Assembly: GCF_043195195.1 (NCBI RefSeq)
Contig: NZ_JBAFWT010000020.1
Location: 32,834 to 96,833, forward strand
Length of the DNA stretch: 64,000 nucleotides
Direction: 5' to 3'
Source: NCEH01 sp043195195
Lineage (GTDB): Bacteria > Pseudomonadota > Alphaproteobacteria > Rhizobiales > Xanthobacteraceae
The translations under genes were made by a program, and so were the position numbers. The notes beneath the pieces were generated by a model, which saw only the letters and a list, made by a program, of their open reading frames with translations, did no database searches and was not told where the DNA came from. Shown here piece after piece: positions 16,584-26,211 of this stretch (position 1 is the first letter of the stretch; each line of letters opens with the position of its first letter).

Positions 16584-18869
16584 ATGGCAAGGACATCACA
16601 CACCGGCGATGAAGACCCGCCGCGCGCCGCGAAGGGCGCGGCGCGCGCGCTTGCGTGGACCGGCCGCGCGGTGCCAAGGCTGCGCGCGACCATGTTCCTC
16701 GCGGACCTGCGCGCGCGGTTCGGCGCCGCCCTCATCGCCGACCTTATGGCGGAGGCGGAGGCGGGCCGCCTGGTGCTGTGGCTGCCGGTGCTGTTCGCGG
16801 CCGGGATCCTGCTTTATTTCGGCGCGGACCAGGAGCCCTCGCTTGTCGCCAGCCTCGTGCTGACGGCGGCACTGCTGGCGGCAACCATCGCGGCGCGCGC
16901 ACGGGCGTTCTCGTTCGCCGCGCTGAGCGCGGTGCTCGCACTCAGTTGCGGCTTCACGATGGCCTGCCTGCAGACCGCCCGCATCGCCCGCCCGGTCCTC
17001 ATCCCGCCGGCCGGCACCGTTCAGCTGACAGGCTATGTGGAGCATCTGGAGAAGCGGGCGAGCGCCGACCGCATCATCCTACGGGTCGAGACCGCCAAGG
17101 CCAAGGGGCTCGATGTGAAGCCCGAGCGGGTGCGCCTGTCGCTGCCGCGCGGCTCGGCGCCGCAGGTGGGGGCGAGCCTGAGCCTGCCCGCCCGCCTGCT
17201 GCCGCCGCTCGGGCCGGCGATGCCGGGCGCCCATGATTTCGGCCGCGCGCCCTGGTTCGCCGGCATCGATGCGGTCGGCTTCTCCTTGGGTCCGCCGAAG
17301 CCGATCGCACTTGCCACCGCGCCGCCCTTCAGCGTGCAGATCGCCGCAACCGTTCATGGGGTGCGTGTAGCGCTCGCCGAGAAGATCCGTCGCGTGCTGC
17401 GCGGCTCCGCCGCCGACATCGCGGTCGCCTTGGTGACCGGAGACCGCTCCTCGATCACCCCGGCGGTCGAGGAGAGCATGCGCCTGTCGGGCCTCACCCA
17501 TGTGCTGTCCATCTCCGGCCTGCACATGGCGCTGGTGGCGGGCACGCTGTTTGCGCTGGTGCGCGGCGTGCTCGCACTATTTCCACCGCTGTCGCTGGGA
17601 GCACCGGTGAAATCCCTGGCGGCGGGATGCGCGCTGCTCGGGAGCGCGGCCTATCTCGTGCTGTCGGGAAACGACGTCGCAGCGCAGCGCTCGTTTCTCA
17701 TGCTGGGGCTGGTGCTGCTGGGGGTGATGGTGGGGCGGGCCGCTTTGACCTTGCGCAGCGTCGCGGTGGCGGCGGTGCTGGTGCTGGCGATCGCCCCGGT
17801 CTCGGTGCTCGATCCCGGCATGCAGATGTCGTTCGCGGCGACACTGGCGCTTATCGCCGCGTTCGAACGCCTGCGCCCGCTGCGGCTCGGTTGGGCGGCG
17901 CACGGCTTGGCGGGACGCGCCGCGCTGAAAGCCGCGCTGTTCGTCGGCACCCTGGCGCTGACCTCGCTGGTGGCGGGGCTTGCGACGGCGCCTTATGGGG
18001 CGCTGCATTTCCACCGGGTCGGCGCCTATGGCCTTCTCTCCAATCTCGCGGCCATGCCGGCGGTGAGCTTTCTCGTGATGCCGTTCGGCCTGCTCGGGGT
18101 TCTGCTGCTGCCGTTCGGCTGGGATTCCCTGGCGTGGCCGGTGATGGGCGTCGGCATCGACATCATGGTCGCGGTCTCCGACCGGGTCGCTGCGCTGCCC
18201 GGCGCGGGCCTGAGGACCGATTGGTTCAACCCGGTGGCGGTCCTTGTCCTGAGCCTTGCCCTGTTGTGCCTGTGCCTCATGCGCACCCGGCTGGCGGCGA
18301 TTGCATTGCTTCCCGCCGCCGCGGCCTTCTTGCTCGGCGGCGCCCCGCTGCGCCCCGATATTCTCATCGCGCCCGATGGGCGGACGGTGGCGGTGCGTAT
18401 CGCGGACGGGACGCTCTCGATCCTCGGGGCGTCCGCGAACAAGATGGTGGCGGAGCAATGGCTGAGCCGCGAGAGCGATGCACGCAGCCCGCAATCCCCG
18501 GGCCTCGCCGACGCCTTCCTTTGCGACCGGATGGGATGCACGGCCCGCACGTCCGGCGGCATCGTCGCTGTTTCGCGTCGCCCGGAGGGGCTGGAAGCCG
18601 ATTGCCTGAATGCGGTTCTGGTGGTGAGCCCCAATCCCGCCCCCATCAAATGCCCGGCGCAGGTGGTCACACCGACAGACATGGCGCGCACCGGGACCCT
18701 CGCGCTGTTCCACGTCGCCGGCGCCATGCGCCCCGAGGAGCTTTGGCGCGTCGCGCCAGCCCGCACGCCCCAGCGACAGAGGCCCTGGATGCCACTGTTG
18801 CCGCCTATGGCAGAGCCGTCGACGGCATCGAACTCCGCCTCGCAGGCGCAGGAGGATGCCTTGCGCTAG
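16584..18869 (+). CDS. comEC: ComEC/Rec2 family DNA-uptake channel protein
   Basis: A 761-residue polytopic membrane protein. An N-terminal DUF4131 region with hydrophobic helices is followed by an OB-like segment near residue 140. The Competence domain then carries the signature HVLSISGLHMALVAGTLFAL (about residues 305-324) and many helices. The C-terminal part has no HxHxDH metallo-beta-lactamase motif, which is normal for the alphaproteobacterial form. The protein should carry single-stranded DNA across the inner membrane in natural transformation, but no other competence genes are in the window. Start chosen at 16584 after GGGGG. Confidence 0.87.
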   Translation: MARTSHTGDEDPPRAAKGAARALAWTGRAVPRLRATMFLADLRARFGAALIADLMAEAEAGRLVLWLPVLFAAGILLYFGADQEPSLVASLVLTAALLAATIAARARAFSFAALSAVLALSCGFTMACLQTARIARPVLIPPAGTVQLTGYVEHLEKRASADRIILRVETAKAKGLDVKPERVRLSLPRGSAPQVGASLSLPARLLPPLGPAMPGAHDFGRAPWFAGIDAVGFSLGPPKPIALATAPPFSVQIAATVHGVRVALAEKIRRVLRGSAADIAVALVTGDRSSITPAVEESMRLSGLTHVLSISGLHMALVAGTLFALVRGVLALFPPLSLGAPVKSLAAGCALLGSAAYLVLSGNDVAAQRSFLMLGLVLLGVMVGRAALTLRSVAVAAVLVLAIAPVSVLDPGMQMSFAATLALIAAFERLRPLRLGWAAHGLAGRAALKAALFVGTLALTSLVAGLATAPYGALHFHRVGAYGLLSNLAAMPAVSFLVMPFGLLGVLLLPFGWDSLAWPVMGVGIDIMVAVSDRVAALPGAGLRTDWFNPVAVLVLSLALLCLCLMRTRLAAIALLPAAAAFLLGGAPLRPDILIAPDGRTVAVRIADGTLSILGASANKMVAEQWLSRESDARSPQSPGLADAFLCDRMGCTARTSGGIVAVSRRPEGLEADCLNAVLVVSPNPAPIKCPAQVVTPTDMARTGTLALFHVAGAMRPEELWRVAPARTPQRQRPWMPLLPPMAEPSTASNSASQAQEDALR

Positions 18870-18958
18870 TTCAGCCGTCGCATTCGGGAGAGAGGGGAGC
18901 GCGCGAAGCTCAAGGGATTAAAACATCTGGCGGGCAGGGATGGCCGCCCGAGAAGATC

Positions 18959-19675
18959 TCAATAACGGCGCATCAATCCCACGAGCCGGCCTTGGACGCG
19001 CACCCGGTCGGGACCGAAGATCCGCGTCTCATAAGCCGGGTTGGCAGCTTCGAGGGCGATGGAGGCGCCCTTTTTGCGCAGGCGCTTCAAGGTGGCTTCC
19101 TCGTCGTCCACCAAAGCGACGATGATATCGCCGGTCTCAGCCGTATCGCATTTGCGGATCAGCACCGTGTCGCCATCGAGGATGCCGGCTTCGATCATGC
19201 TGTCGCCGCGCACTTCAAGGGCGAAATGCTCGCCCGAGCCAAGCATTTCCGGCGGCACGTTCAAGGTATGGCTGCGCGTCTGTATGGCCGAGATCGGCGA
19301 GCCGGCGGCGATGCGGCCCATAACCGGCACGGTGACCGTGGGCGAGGCATCCTCGTCTTCCATCGGTGGGCGGACCCGTCCAAGGCTGCCCTCGATCACG
19401 CTCGGGGAGAAGCCACGCCCGCCGCCGGAGGAGCGACTGGCCGCAAGGCCAGGCGCCGCGCTGTCGGGCAGGCGCACCACTTCCAAGGCACGGGCGCGAT
19501 TTGGCAGGCGGCGGATGAAGCCACGCTCTTCCAGCGCCGTGATCAGGCGATGAATGCCGGACTTGGAGCGAAGATCCAGCGCTTCCTTCATCTCGTCGAA
19601 AGAGGGAGGAACGCCGGTCTCTTTCAAGCGCTCATGGATGAAACGCAAAAGGTCGTATTGCTTGCGCGTCAGCAT
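18959..19675 (-). CDS. lexA: LexA SOS repressor
   Basis: Repressor of the SOS response, about 238 residues. The N-terminal winged helix (MLTRKQYDLLRFIHERLKE, then SKSGIHRLITALEERGFIRR) is followed by a linker and the S24 self-cleaving domain. The cleavage site is AAG in GRIAAGSPIS (about residues 124-125), the catalytic serine is in RGDSMIEAG (about 159), and the lysine is in VDDEEATLKRL (about 197). The ATG at 19675 matches the family start; another ATG lies six codons earlier. A GTTC-N7-GTTC box stands 93 bases upstream, so autoregulation is expected. It follows moeA in the usual order. Confidence 0.96.
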   Translation of the reverse strand: MLTRKQYDLLRFIHERLKETGVPPSFDEMKEALDLRSKSGIHRLITALEERGFIRRLPNRARALEVVRLPDSAAPGLAASRSSGGGRGFSPSVIEGSLGRVRPPMEDEDASPTVTVPVMGRIAAGSPISAIQTRSHTLNVPPEMLGSGEHFALEVRGDSMIEAGILDGDTVLIRKCDTAETGDIIVALVDDEEATLKRLRKKGASIALEAANPAYETRIFGPDRVRVQGRLVGLMRRY

Positions 19676-19767
19676 GGCCTCGTCCGCCCCCATCCCAATT
19701 TCCGCTTTTCAAGCGATGCCCGAGAGACATCACAGAAAACGAAACAAATCATGAACAAGCATTAGCT

Positions 19768-19782
19768 GTTCCTTTTGTGTTC
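19768..19782. promoter_or_regulatory. LexA (SOS) box upstream of lexA
   Basis: GTTCCTTTTGTGTTC is an exact match to the alphaproteobacterial SOS operator, a direct repeat GTTC-N7-GTTC. It lies between the moeA stop and the lexA start, where LexA would repress its own gene until damage. Confidence 0.85.
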
Positions 19783-19812
19783 CGCAAGGGTGAACATCTC
19801 GTAAACGGTATT

Positions 19813-21027
19813 TCAGGAGGGAAACGGGAGGATCATGCAGGGGTCGCCCACCGCGCCCGGAGGGGCAAAGGCGGGGCGGATCAGCAGGCAATCGGCCGCG
19901 GCGAGGGTCGAGAGCATCGAGCTGTCCTGGATCGGCAGAGGGGTAGCGCACACGGCGCCGTCCTCGGCATGGGAGAGGGTAGCGCGCATGTAATCGATGC
20001 GGGAATCGTTCGCCCGGGTGGGCGCGCCGAGCCGTGCCGGCCGGGGCTCCGGTGCCAGCCTGGAGGCGCCCTGCAGGGCGTTCAGCAAGGTGGTGAGGAA
20101 CAGCACCGCGCAGACATAGGCGGAGACCGGATTGCCCGGCAGCCCGAGCACTTGCATCGCGCCGCGCGCGCCGAACATCAGCGGCTTTCCCGGCCGCAGC
20201 GCGATTCTGTGAATGGTGAGGGCGACCCCTTCGTCCCGCAGCGCGGGCGCGATCAGGTCGTGTTCGCCCACCGAGGCGCCGCCCGAGGTCACCAGCACGT
20301 CGACCCCCGATTCGGCCGCAGCCCGGATGGCGGCGCGGGTGGCCTCCAGGGAATCACCCACCAGGCCGAGATCCACCGGCTCCGCGCCGCAGGCGCGCGC
20401 AAGTGCGGCGAGCCCGTACACGTTCGAGACCACCACCTCCGAGAGCGCGCCGGTTCCCGAGCCGGGCCGCACCAGTTCGTCGCCGGTCTGCAGAATGCCC
20501 ACCTTCGGCCGGGCGCGAACATCAAGGCGCGCATGATTTGCGGCAGCGGCCAGCATCACGTCGCGGTCGGTGAGGCGATGCCCTGCCCGTAGGATGAGGC
20601 CGCCGGCCGGGAAGTCGAAACCGGCCTTGCGCACATTGCGCAGCGGGGCGGTATGCACGGTCGTGGTGATGGTTGCGCCGTCGCGGGTGATGTTCTCCTG
20701 GATCACCACCGTGTCGGCACCGTGCGGTAGCAAGGCCCCGGTGAAGATCCGCACCGTCTCGCCCGGCGCGATCGTGCCGGCAAAAGGACGGCCGGCGGCG
20801 GATTCGCCGATGACCCGCAGCGTGGCCGGGACCTCTGCGATGTCGGCGCTGGAAACTGCGTATCCGTCCATGGCCGACATGTCGGCCGCCGGCTGGCTGC
20901 GCAACGCCCAGAGATCGCTTGCAAGCACCCGGCCGGTGGCCTCGGCCACGCTCACGCTCTCGACCGGCAGCGCAGCGATGCCCGCCACCACAAGCGCAAG
21001 CGCCTCATCCACGGGCATCAAGGCCAT
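19813..21027 (-). CDS. moeA: molybdopterin molybdenumtransferase
   Basis: A 404-residue MoeA protein that inserts molybdate into adenylylated molybdopterin. The conserved ADMSAMDGYAV (about residues 48-58), GTIAPGETVRIFTGALLPHGADTVV and the MogA-like core ILQTGDELV with TSGGASVGEHD are all present, as is PGKPLMFG and GLPGNPVSAYV. It lies 82 bases downstream of moaC in the trpC-moaC-moeA series. The normal length indicates an intact four-domain enzyme. Confidence 0.96.
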   Translation of the reverse strand: MALMPVDEALALVVAGIAALPVESVSVAEATGRVLASDLWALRSQPAADMSAMDGYAVSSADIAEVPATLRVIGESAAGRPFAGTIAPGETVRIFTGALLPHGADTVVIQENITRDGATITTTVHTAPLRNVRKAGFDFPAGGLILRAGHRLTDRDVMLAAAANHARLDVRARPKVGILQTGDELVRPGSGTGALSEVVVSNVYGLAALARACGAEPVDLGLVGDSLEATRAAIRAAAESGVDVLVTSGGASVGEHDLIAPALRDEGVALTIHRIALRPGKPLMFGARGAMQVLGLPGNPVSAYVCAVLFLTTLLNALQGASRLAPEPRPARLGAPTRANDSRIDYMRATLSHAEDGAVCATPLPIQDSSMLSTLAAADCLLIRPAFAPPGAVGDPCMILPFPS

Positions 21028-21109
21028 GTCGCCTGCTCCGAATCCATTATGCGTTCGGATGCGTTATACCAACGACCACGGTCTTTGACTGGTTTCGATC
21101 TGAATTCGC

Positions 21110-21592
21110 TCAGGCGCCTGCGGCGCGCCATTCGCCGGAGCGTCCGCCGGATTTTTCCAACAGGCGAACCCCCTCGATGCGCATGCCGCGGTCGGCCGCC
21201 TTCGCCATGTCGTAAATGGTCAGGCAGGCGATGGAAACCGCAGTGAGCGCTTCCATCTCGACGCCGGTCTGGCCGCTTACCTTCACCCGCGCGCGCACCA
21301 CGAGACCGGGGAGGGCGGCATCCGGCGCTATCTCCACCTCGACCTTCGAGAGCATCAGGGGATGGCAGAGCGGAATCAGCTCGTGCGTGCGCTTGGAGGC
21401 CATGATGCCGGCAATGCGGGCGACGCCGAGGACGTCGCCCTTCTTCGCATTGCCGGACAAAATGAGGTCCAGCGTCTCGGACGCCATGATGACCCGGCCC
21501 TCCGCCAGAGCCTCGCGCGCGGTCACCGCCTTGTCCGCGACATCGACCATGCGCGCGGCGCCCTGGGCATCGAGGTGGGTCAGTTCGGACAT
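21110..21592 (-). CDS. moaC: cyclic pyranopterin monophosphate synthase
   Basis: A 160-residue MoaC that, with MoaA, turns GTP into cyclic pyranopterin monophosphate, the first step of molybdenum cofactor synthesis. Signatures are MVDVADKAVTAREALAEG at the N-terminus, the substrate-binding THELIPLCHPLML in the middle, and TGVEMEALTAVSIACLTIYDM. It begins 4 bases after the DUF2147 gene and precedes moeA. MoaA is not in this window. Confidence 0.96.
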   Translation of the reverse strand: MSELTHLDAQGAARMVDVADKAVTAREALAEGRVIMASETLDLILSGNAKKGDVLGVARIAGIMASKRTHELIPLCHPLMLSKVEVEIAPDAALPGLVVRARVKVSGQTGVEMEALTAVSIACLTIYDMAKAADRGMRIEGVRLLEKSGGRSGEWRAAGA

Positions 21593-21596
21593 GGCG

Positions 21597-22025
21597 TCAG
21601 CGGCTCCTGGTCCAGGTCTGGGTCTTGCAGAAGGGCACGATCACGCACCCGCGCACGTTCAGCGTATTGTCGCCGTCGAGGCGCAAGGTGGCGCTATAGG
21701 TCTTGCCGTCGTCGGCATTATAGATCTCGCCGCCCGTCCATTCGGCCGGGCCACCTGCGAAGCCTTGGAGAATCTGCAGGCCCTTCAGCGGGCGGGTCCG
21801 CAGGGCCGCGTTGGAATTATTGACATCCTTCAGGCCCGGGTCGGCCTTGATGCCGTCGGACGAAACGAGCCGGCCGCACACGGAACTGCCGCACCGGGTG
21901 ATCTCTACCAGTCCGTTTTTGGTCGGCGTCGCCCAGGTGCCGGTCACATCGGCGGCGCGCGCGGGCAGGGCGGCGATGGGAAGGGCGGCGATGGACAGCG
22001 CGGCCGCCAGAAGCAGCGTCTTCAT
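21597..22025 (-). CDS. exported DUF2147 domain protein
   Basis: A 142-residue protein with a signal peptide (LLLAAALSIAALPIAALPARA, cleavage near residue 25) and the DUF2147 core (GTWATPTKNGLVEITRCGSSVCGRLV, then a closing NVRGCVIVPFCKTQTWTR). Four cysteines in the mature part could form two disulfides in the periplasm. Function is unknown; relatives occur across Proteobacteria and are sometimes linked to envelope or metal stress. It sits between trpC and moaC, which are usually adjacent. The start with AAGGGAG at suitable distance was chosen over an ATG two codons earlier. Confidence 0.82.
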   Translation of the reverse strand: MKTLLLAAALSIAALPIAALPARAADVTGTWATPTKNGLVEITRCGSSVCGRLVSSDGIKADPGLKDVNNSNAALRTRPLKGLQILQGFAGGPAEWTGGEIYNADDGKTYSATLRLDGDNTLNVRGCVIVPFCKTQTWTRSR

Positions 22026-22116
22026 GAGCATTCTCCCTTGGTCGTCATTTGCGCATCCACCTCGTTGGCGGGTGGACGGGACGGCATTAGACTTCAAGGT
22101 GACGTATACGGCAAGT

Positions 22117-22904
22117 TTACGCCGCAAGCAGCGTTCGGGTCGCGGATGCGACATCGGTTTGCCGCATGAGGCTTTCGCCCACCAGGATCGTGCCGATGCC
22201 GATGCCGGCGAGCCGCGCCACGTCCTGCTGCGTGAAGATGCCGCTCTCGCCGATGCAGATCCGGTCCTTCGGCACGCGGGGCGCCAGGCTCTCGCTGGTT
22301 GCCAGCGTGGTTTCGAACGTGCGCAGATTGCGGTTGTTGATTCCGACCAACGTGCAGGGCAGGGCAAGCGCCCGGTCCAACTCCTCGGAATCATGGACTT
22401 CCACAATGGCGTCCATGCCGTAGGCGGTCGCCGCATCAAGCAGATCGCGGGCCAGCGCGTCATCTACGCCGGCCATGATGATGAGAATGCAGTCGGCGCC
22501 CCAGGCCCGCGCCTCCGCCACCTGATAGGTGTCGTACATGAAATCCTTGCGCAGCACCGGCAGCGAGACAGCGGCGCGGGCGGCCATCAGGAATTCCGGC
22601 GCGCCCTGGAACGAGGGCGTGTCGGTGAGCACCGAAAGGCAGGTCGCGCCCCCGGCCTCATAGGCGCGAGCGAGCGCGGGCGGATCGAAGTCGGCCCGAA
22701 TCAGGCCCTTGGAGGGACTGGCCTTCTTGATCTCGGCGATCAGCGCCGTGCGGCCGGCGTCCAGGGCCGCGCGCAGGGCGCCGGCGAACGGACGGACCGG
22801 GCTTGCGGCGCGTGCCGCCGCCTCGATTTCGGCGCGTGGGCGGGCGGCCTTGGCGGCTGCGATCTCGACGCGCTTATAGGCTTCGATACGGGTGAGGATG
22901 TCGC

Positions 22905-22908
<4 letters not shown>
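22117..22908 (-). CDS. trpC: indole-3-glycerol phosphate synthase
   Basis: A 263-residue TIM-barrel enzyme that closes the indole ring in tryptophan synthesis. Conserved segments are IAEIKKASPSKGLIRADFDP (about residues 58-77, with the catalytic lysine), LRKDFMYDTYQVAEARAWGAD, and near the C-terminus VGINNRNLRTFE and ICIGESGIFTQQDVARL. It overlaps trpD by 4 bases (ATGA), so the two are translationally coupled in trpGDC. Confidence 0.97.
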
Positions 22909-23939
<1,031 letters not shown>

Positions 23940-23943
23940 CGCG

Positions 23944-24549
23944 TCAGCTCCGTGCCCGCCGGCCTTCGTTGAAGGCCCGGGCGATATCGAGGAAATTGCG
24001 CAGCAGGGCGTGGCCGTTCTCCGAGGCGATGCTCTCGGGATGGAACTGCACGCCGTGCACGGGGAGGGTGCGGTGGGCAAGGCCCATGATCAGGCCATCG
24101 TCGGTGCGCGCGGTCACCTCCAGCGCGGCGGGCAAGGTGTTCTGCTCGACGATCAGGGAGTGATAGCGGGTCGCGAGGAAGGAATGGTTGAGCCCGCGAA
24201 ACACCGAGCGGCCCTCGTGGTGGATCTGCGACATCTTCCCGTGCATGGGGATGGGCGCGCGCACCACATCGCCGCCGAACACCTGGCCGATGGCCTGGTG
24301 GCCGAGGCACACGCCGAACAGCGGCACCTGCGTGCTGGCGCGCGCGATCAGATCGCAGCAGATACCGGCCTCGGTGGGGGTGCAGGGGCCCGGCGAGATG
24401 ACGATGGCATCGGGCTTTTCCGCCAGCACCTCATCAACGCTCAGCGCGTCGTTGCGGTGAACGGTGACATTTGCGCCCAGCTCGCCGAGATAATGGACGA
24501 GGTTGTAGGTGAAGCTGTCGTAATTATCGATCAGCGTTACGGCGGTCAT
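23944..24549 (-). CDS. trpG: anthranilate synthase glutamine amidotransferase subunit
   Basis: A 201-residue class I amidotransferase that supplies ammonia to TrpE. The nucleophile cysteine lies in FGVCLGHQAIG (about residue 83) and the His-Glu pair in VHGVQFHPESI. The N-terminus MTAVTLIDNYDSFTYNLVHY is standard. It follows trpE after 139 bases, unlike the fused TrpEG of Rhizobium/Sinorhizobium. Confidence 0.96.
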   Translation of the reverse strand: MTAVTLIDNYDSFTYNLVHYLGELGANVTVHRNDALSVDEVLAEKPDAIVISPGPCTPTEAGICCDLIARASTQVPLFGVCLGHQAIGQVFGGDVVRAPIPMHGKMSQIHHEGRSVFRGLNHSFLATRYHSLIVEQNTLPAALEVTARTDDGLIMGLAHRTLPVHGVQFHPESIASENGHALLRNFLDIARAFNEGRRARS

Positions 24550-24688
24550 CGTGGCTCCAGGCCCGGCGGATCCGGGCAGGCGCGCTCCTCGCGACAAAGT
24601 GGGAGCTGCGCCCCGAGTTAAAGCGCGGGGGTGACGGAAGGGTCAAGCCTGACGCCATCGCTCGCGAAAGGAGATCGGATGCGCCATG

Positions 24689-26206
24689 TCACTGGCCCCT
24701 TTTGGCGCCGGCGGCGAAGCGCACCGCTTCCTCGCCGGCACGGAACAGCGCCTTGGCCTTGTTGATGCATTCCTGGTGCTCGCTCAGCGGCACGGAATCA
24801 TACACCAGCCCGGCGCCGGCCTGCACATACATGCGCCCGTCCTTCACCACGGCGGTGCGCAGGACGATGCAGGTGTCCATCTCGCCATTGGCGCTGAAAT
24901 AGCCGATGGCCCCGGCATAGATGCCGCGCTTGTCCTTCTCCAGTTCGTCGATGATCTCCATGGCCCGCACCTTGGGCGCGCCGGAGACCGTGCCGGCGGG
25001 AAAACCCGCCGCCAGCGCGTCGAGCGCGTCGAAGCGCGGATCAACCTTGCCCTCGACGTTGGAGACGATGTGCATCACCTGACTGTAGCGCTCGATGAAG
25101 AAGCTGTCGGTGACTTCCACGGTGCCGATCTGCGAGACGCGGCCGGCATCGTTGCGGCCGAGGTCCAGCAGCATGAGATGCTCGGCGCGCTCCTTCGGGT
25201 CGGCGAGAAGCTCGCTTGCCAGCGCCTCGTCCTCCACATGGGTCGCGCCGCGCTTGCGGGTGCCGGCGATGGGGCGGATGGTGACCTTGCCGTCACGCAG
25301 CCGCACCAGGATCTCGGGGCTGGAACAGACGACCGAGAAGCCCTCGAAGTTCAGATAGACTAGGAACGGCGCCGGATTGACCCGACGCAGCGCGCGGTAG
25401 AGCGCGAACGGGGGCAGGGCGAACGGGCTCTCGAAACGCTGGGAGAGCACCACCTGGAAGATATCGCCGGCGCGGATATAGTCCTTCGCCTGCTCCACCA
25501 TGGCGCAGAATTCAGCCTCGGTGGTATTGGAGACGGGCTCCACATGGGCGTGGAACGGCTCCGGCGCGGGATGGGCCATGGGCCGATCGAGCCCCGCCAC
25601 CACGCTGTCGAGCCGCGCCAGCGCCGCCTCGAACGCCGCGCGGGCGGTCACGCCGTCCTGCGGGCGCACGGGGGTCACGGCGGTGAGTTCGTCCTTCACC
25701 GCATCGAACACCACCATCAAGGTGGGGCGGATCAGCAGGGCTTCCGGCACGCCGATGGGATCGGGCTTGGCCGGCGCGAGGCGCTCCATCTGGCGCACCA
25801 TGTCATAGCCGAGATAGCCGAACACGCCCGCCGCCATGGGCGGGGCGCCGGCCGGCAGGTCGATGGCCGATTCGGCCAGCAGGCTGCGCAGGGCCACGAG
25901 CGGCGGTTCGGCGCAGGGCTCGAACGCCGTCCGGTCCTTGAGTGCCGCGCGGTTGATCTCGGCCGTGTCGCCATTGGCGCGCCAGATCACGTCAGGGTCG
26001 AGGCCGATCATGGAATAGCGGCCGCGAGTCTGCCCGCCCTCCACCGATTCCAGCAGGAACGCGTTGGGCTTCTCGCCCGCGATCTTGAGGAAGGCGGAGA
26101 CCGGGGTCTCGAGGTCGGCGATCAGCGTGACCGTGACGATCTGTGCCTCGCCGCGCGCATAGCGTTGGGCGAAAGCCTCAAAATCGGAGGGCGCGTTCAT
26201 CATCAT
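24689..26206 (-). CDS. trpE: anthranilate synthase component I
   Basis: A 505-residue chorismate-using enzyme that makes anthranilate with TrpG. The N-terminal feedback region is followed by the chorismate-binding core: RPIAGTRKRGATHVEDEALA, LLDLGRNDAGRVSQIGTVEV, and FPAGTVSGAPKVRAMEIIDELE. The LLESVEGGQTRGRYSMIG segment near residue 50 belongs to the tryptophan-binding site and indicates feedback inhibition. Three consecutive ATG codons (26206, 26203, 26200) make the start ambiguous. It begins just after ppiD, so it may depend on that promoter. I saw no leader peptide with tandem Trp codons. Confidence 0.95.
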   Translation of the reverse strand: MMMNAPSDFEAFAQRYARGEAQIVTVTLIADLETPVSAFLKIAGEKPNAFLLESVEGGQTRGRYSMIGLDPDVIWRANGDTAEINRAALKDRTAFEPCAEPPLVALRSLLAESAIDLPAGAPPMAAGVFGYLGYDMVRQMERLAPAKPDPIGVPEALLIRPTLMVVFDAVKDELTAVTPVRPQDGVTARAAFEAALARLDSVVAGLDRPMAHPAPEPFHAHVEPVSNTTEAEFCAMVEQAKDYIRAGDIFQVVLSQRFESPFALPPFALYRALRRVNPAPFLVYLNFEGFSVVCSSPEILVRLRDGKVTIRPIAGTRKRGATHVEDEALASELLADPKERAEHLMLLDLGRNDAGRVSQIGTVEVTDSFFIERYSQVMHIVSNVEGKVDPRFDALDALAAGFPAGTVSGAPKVRAMEIIDELEKDKRGIYAGAIGYFSANGEMDTCIVLRTAVVKDGRMYVQAGAGLVYDSVPLSEHQECINKAKALFRAGEEAVRFAAGAKRGQ

Positions 26207-26211
26207 CCCGC

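Noticed and set aside
17627..19765. 712-codon plus-strand open frame overlapping comEC and lexA
   Set aside because: Runs out of frame through comEC and antisense through lexA; Arg/Gly/Ala-rich composition typical of G+C-rich shadow frames.
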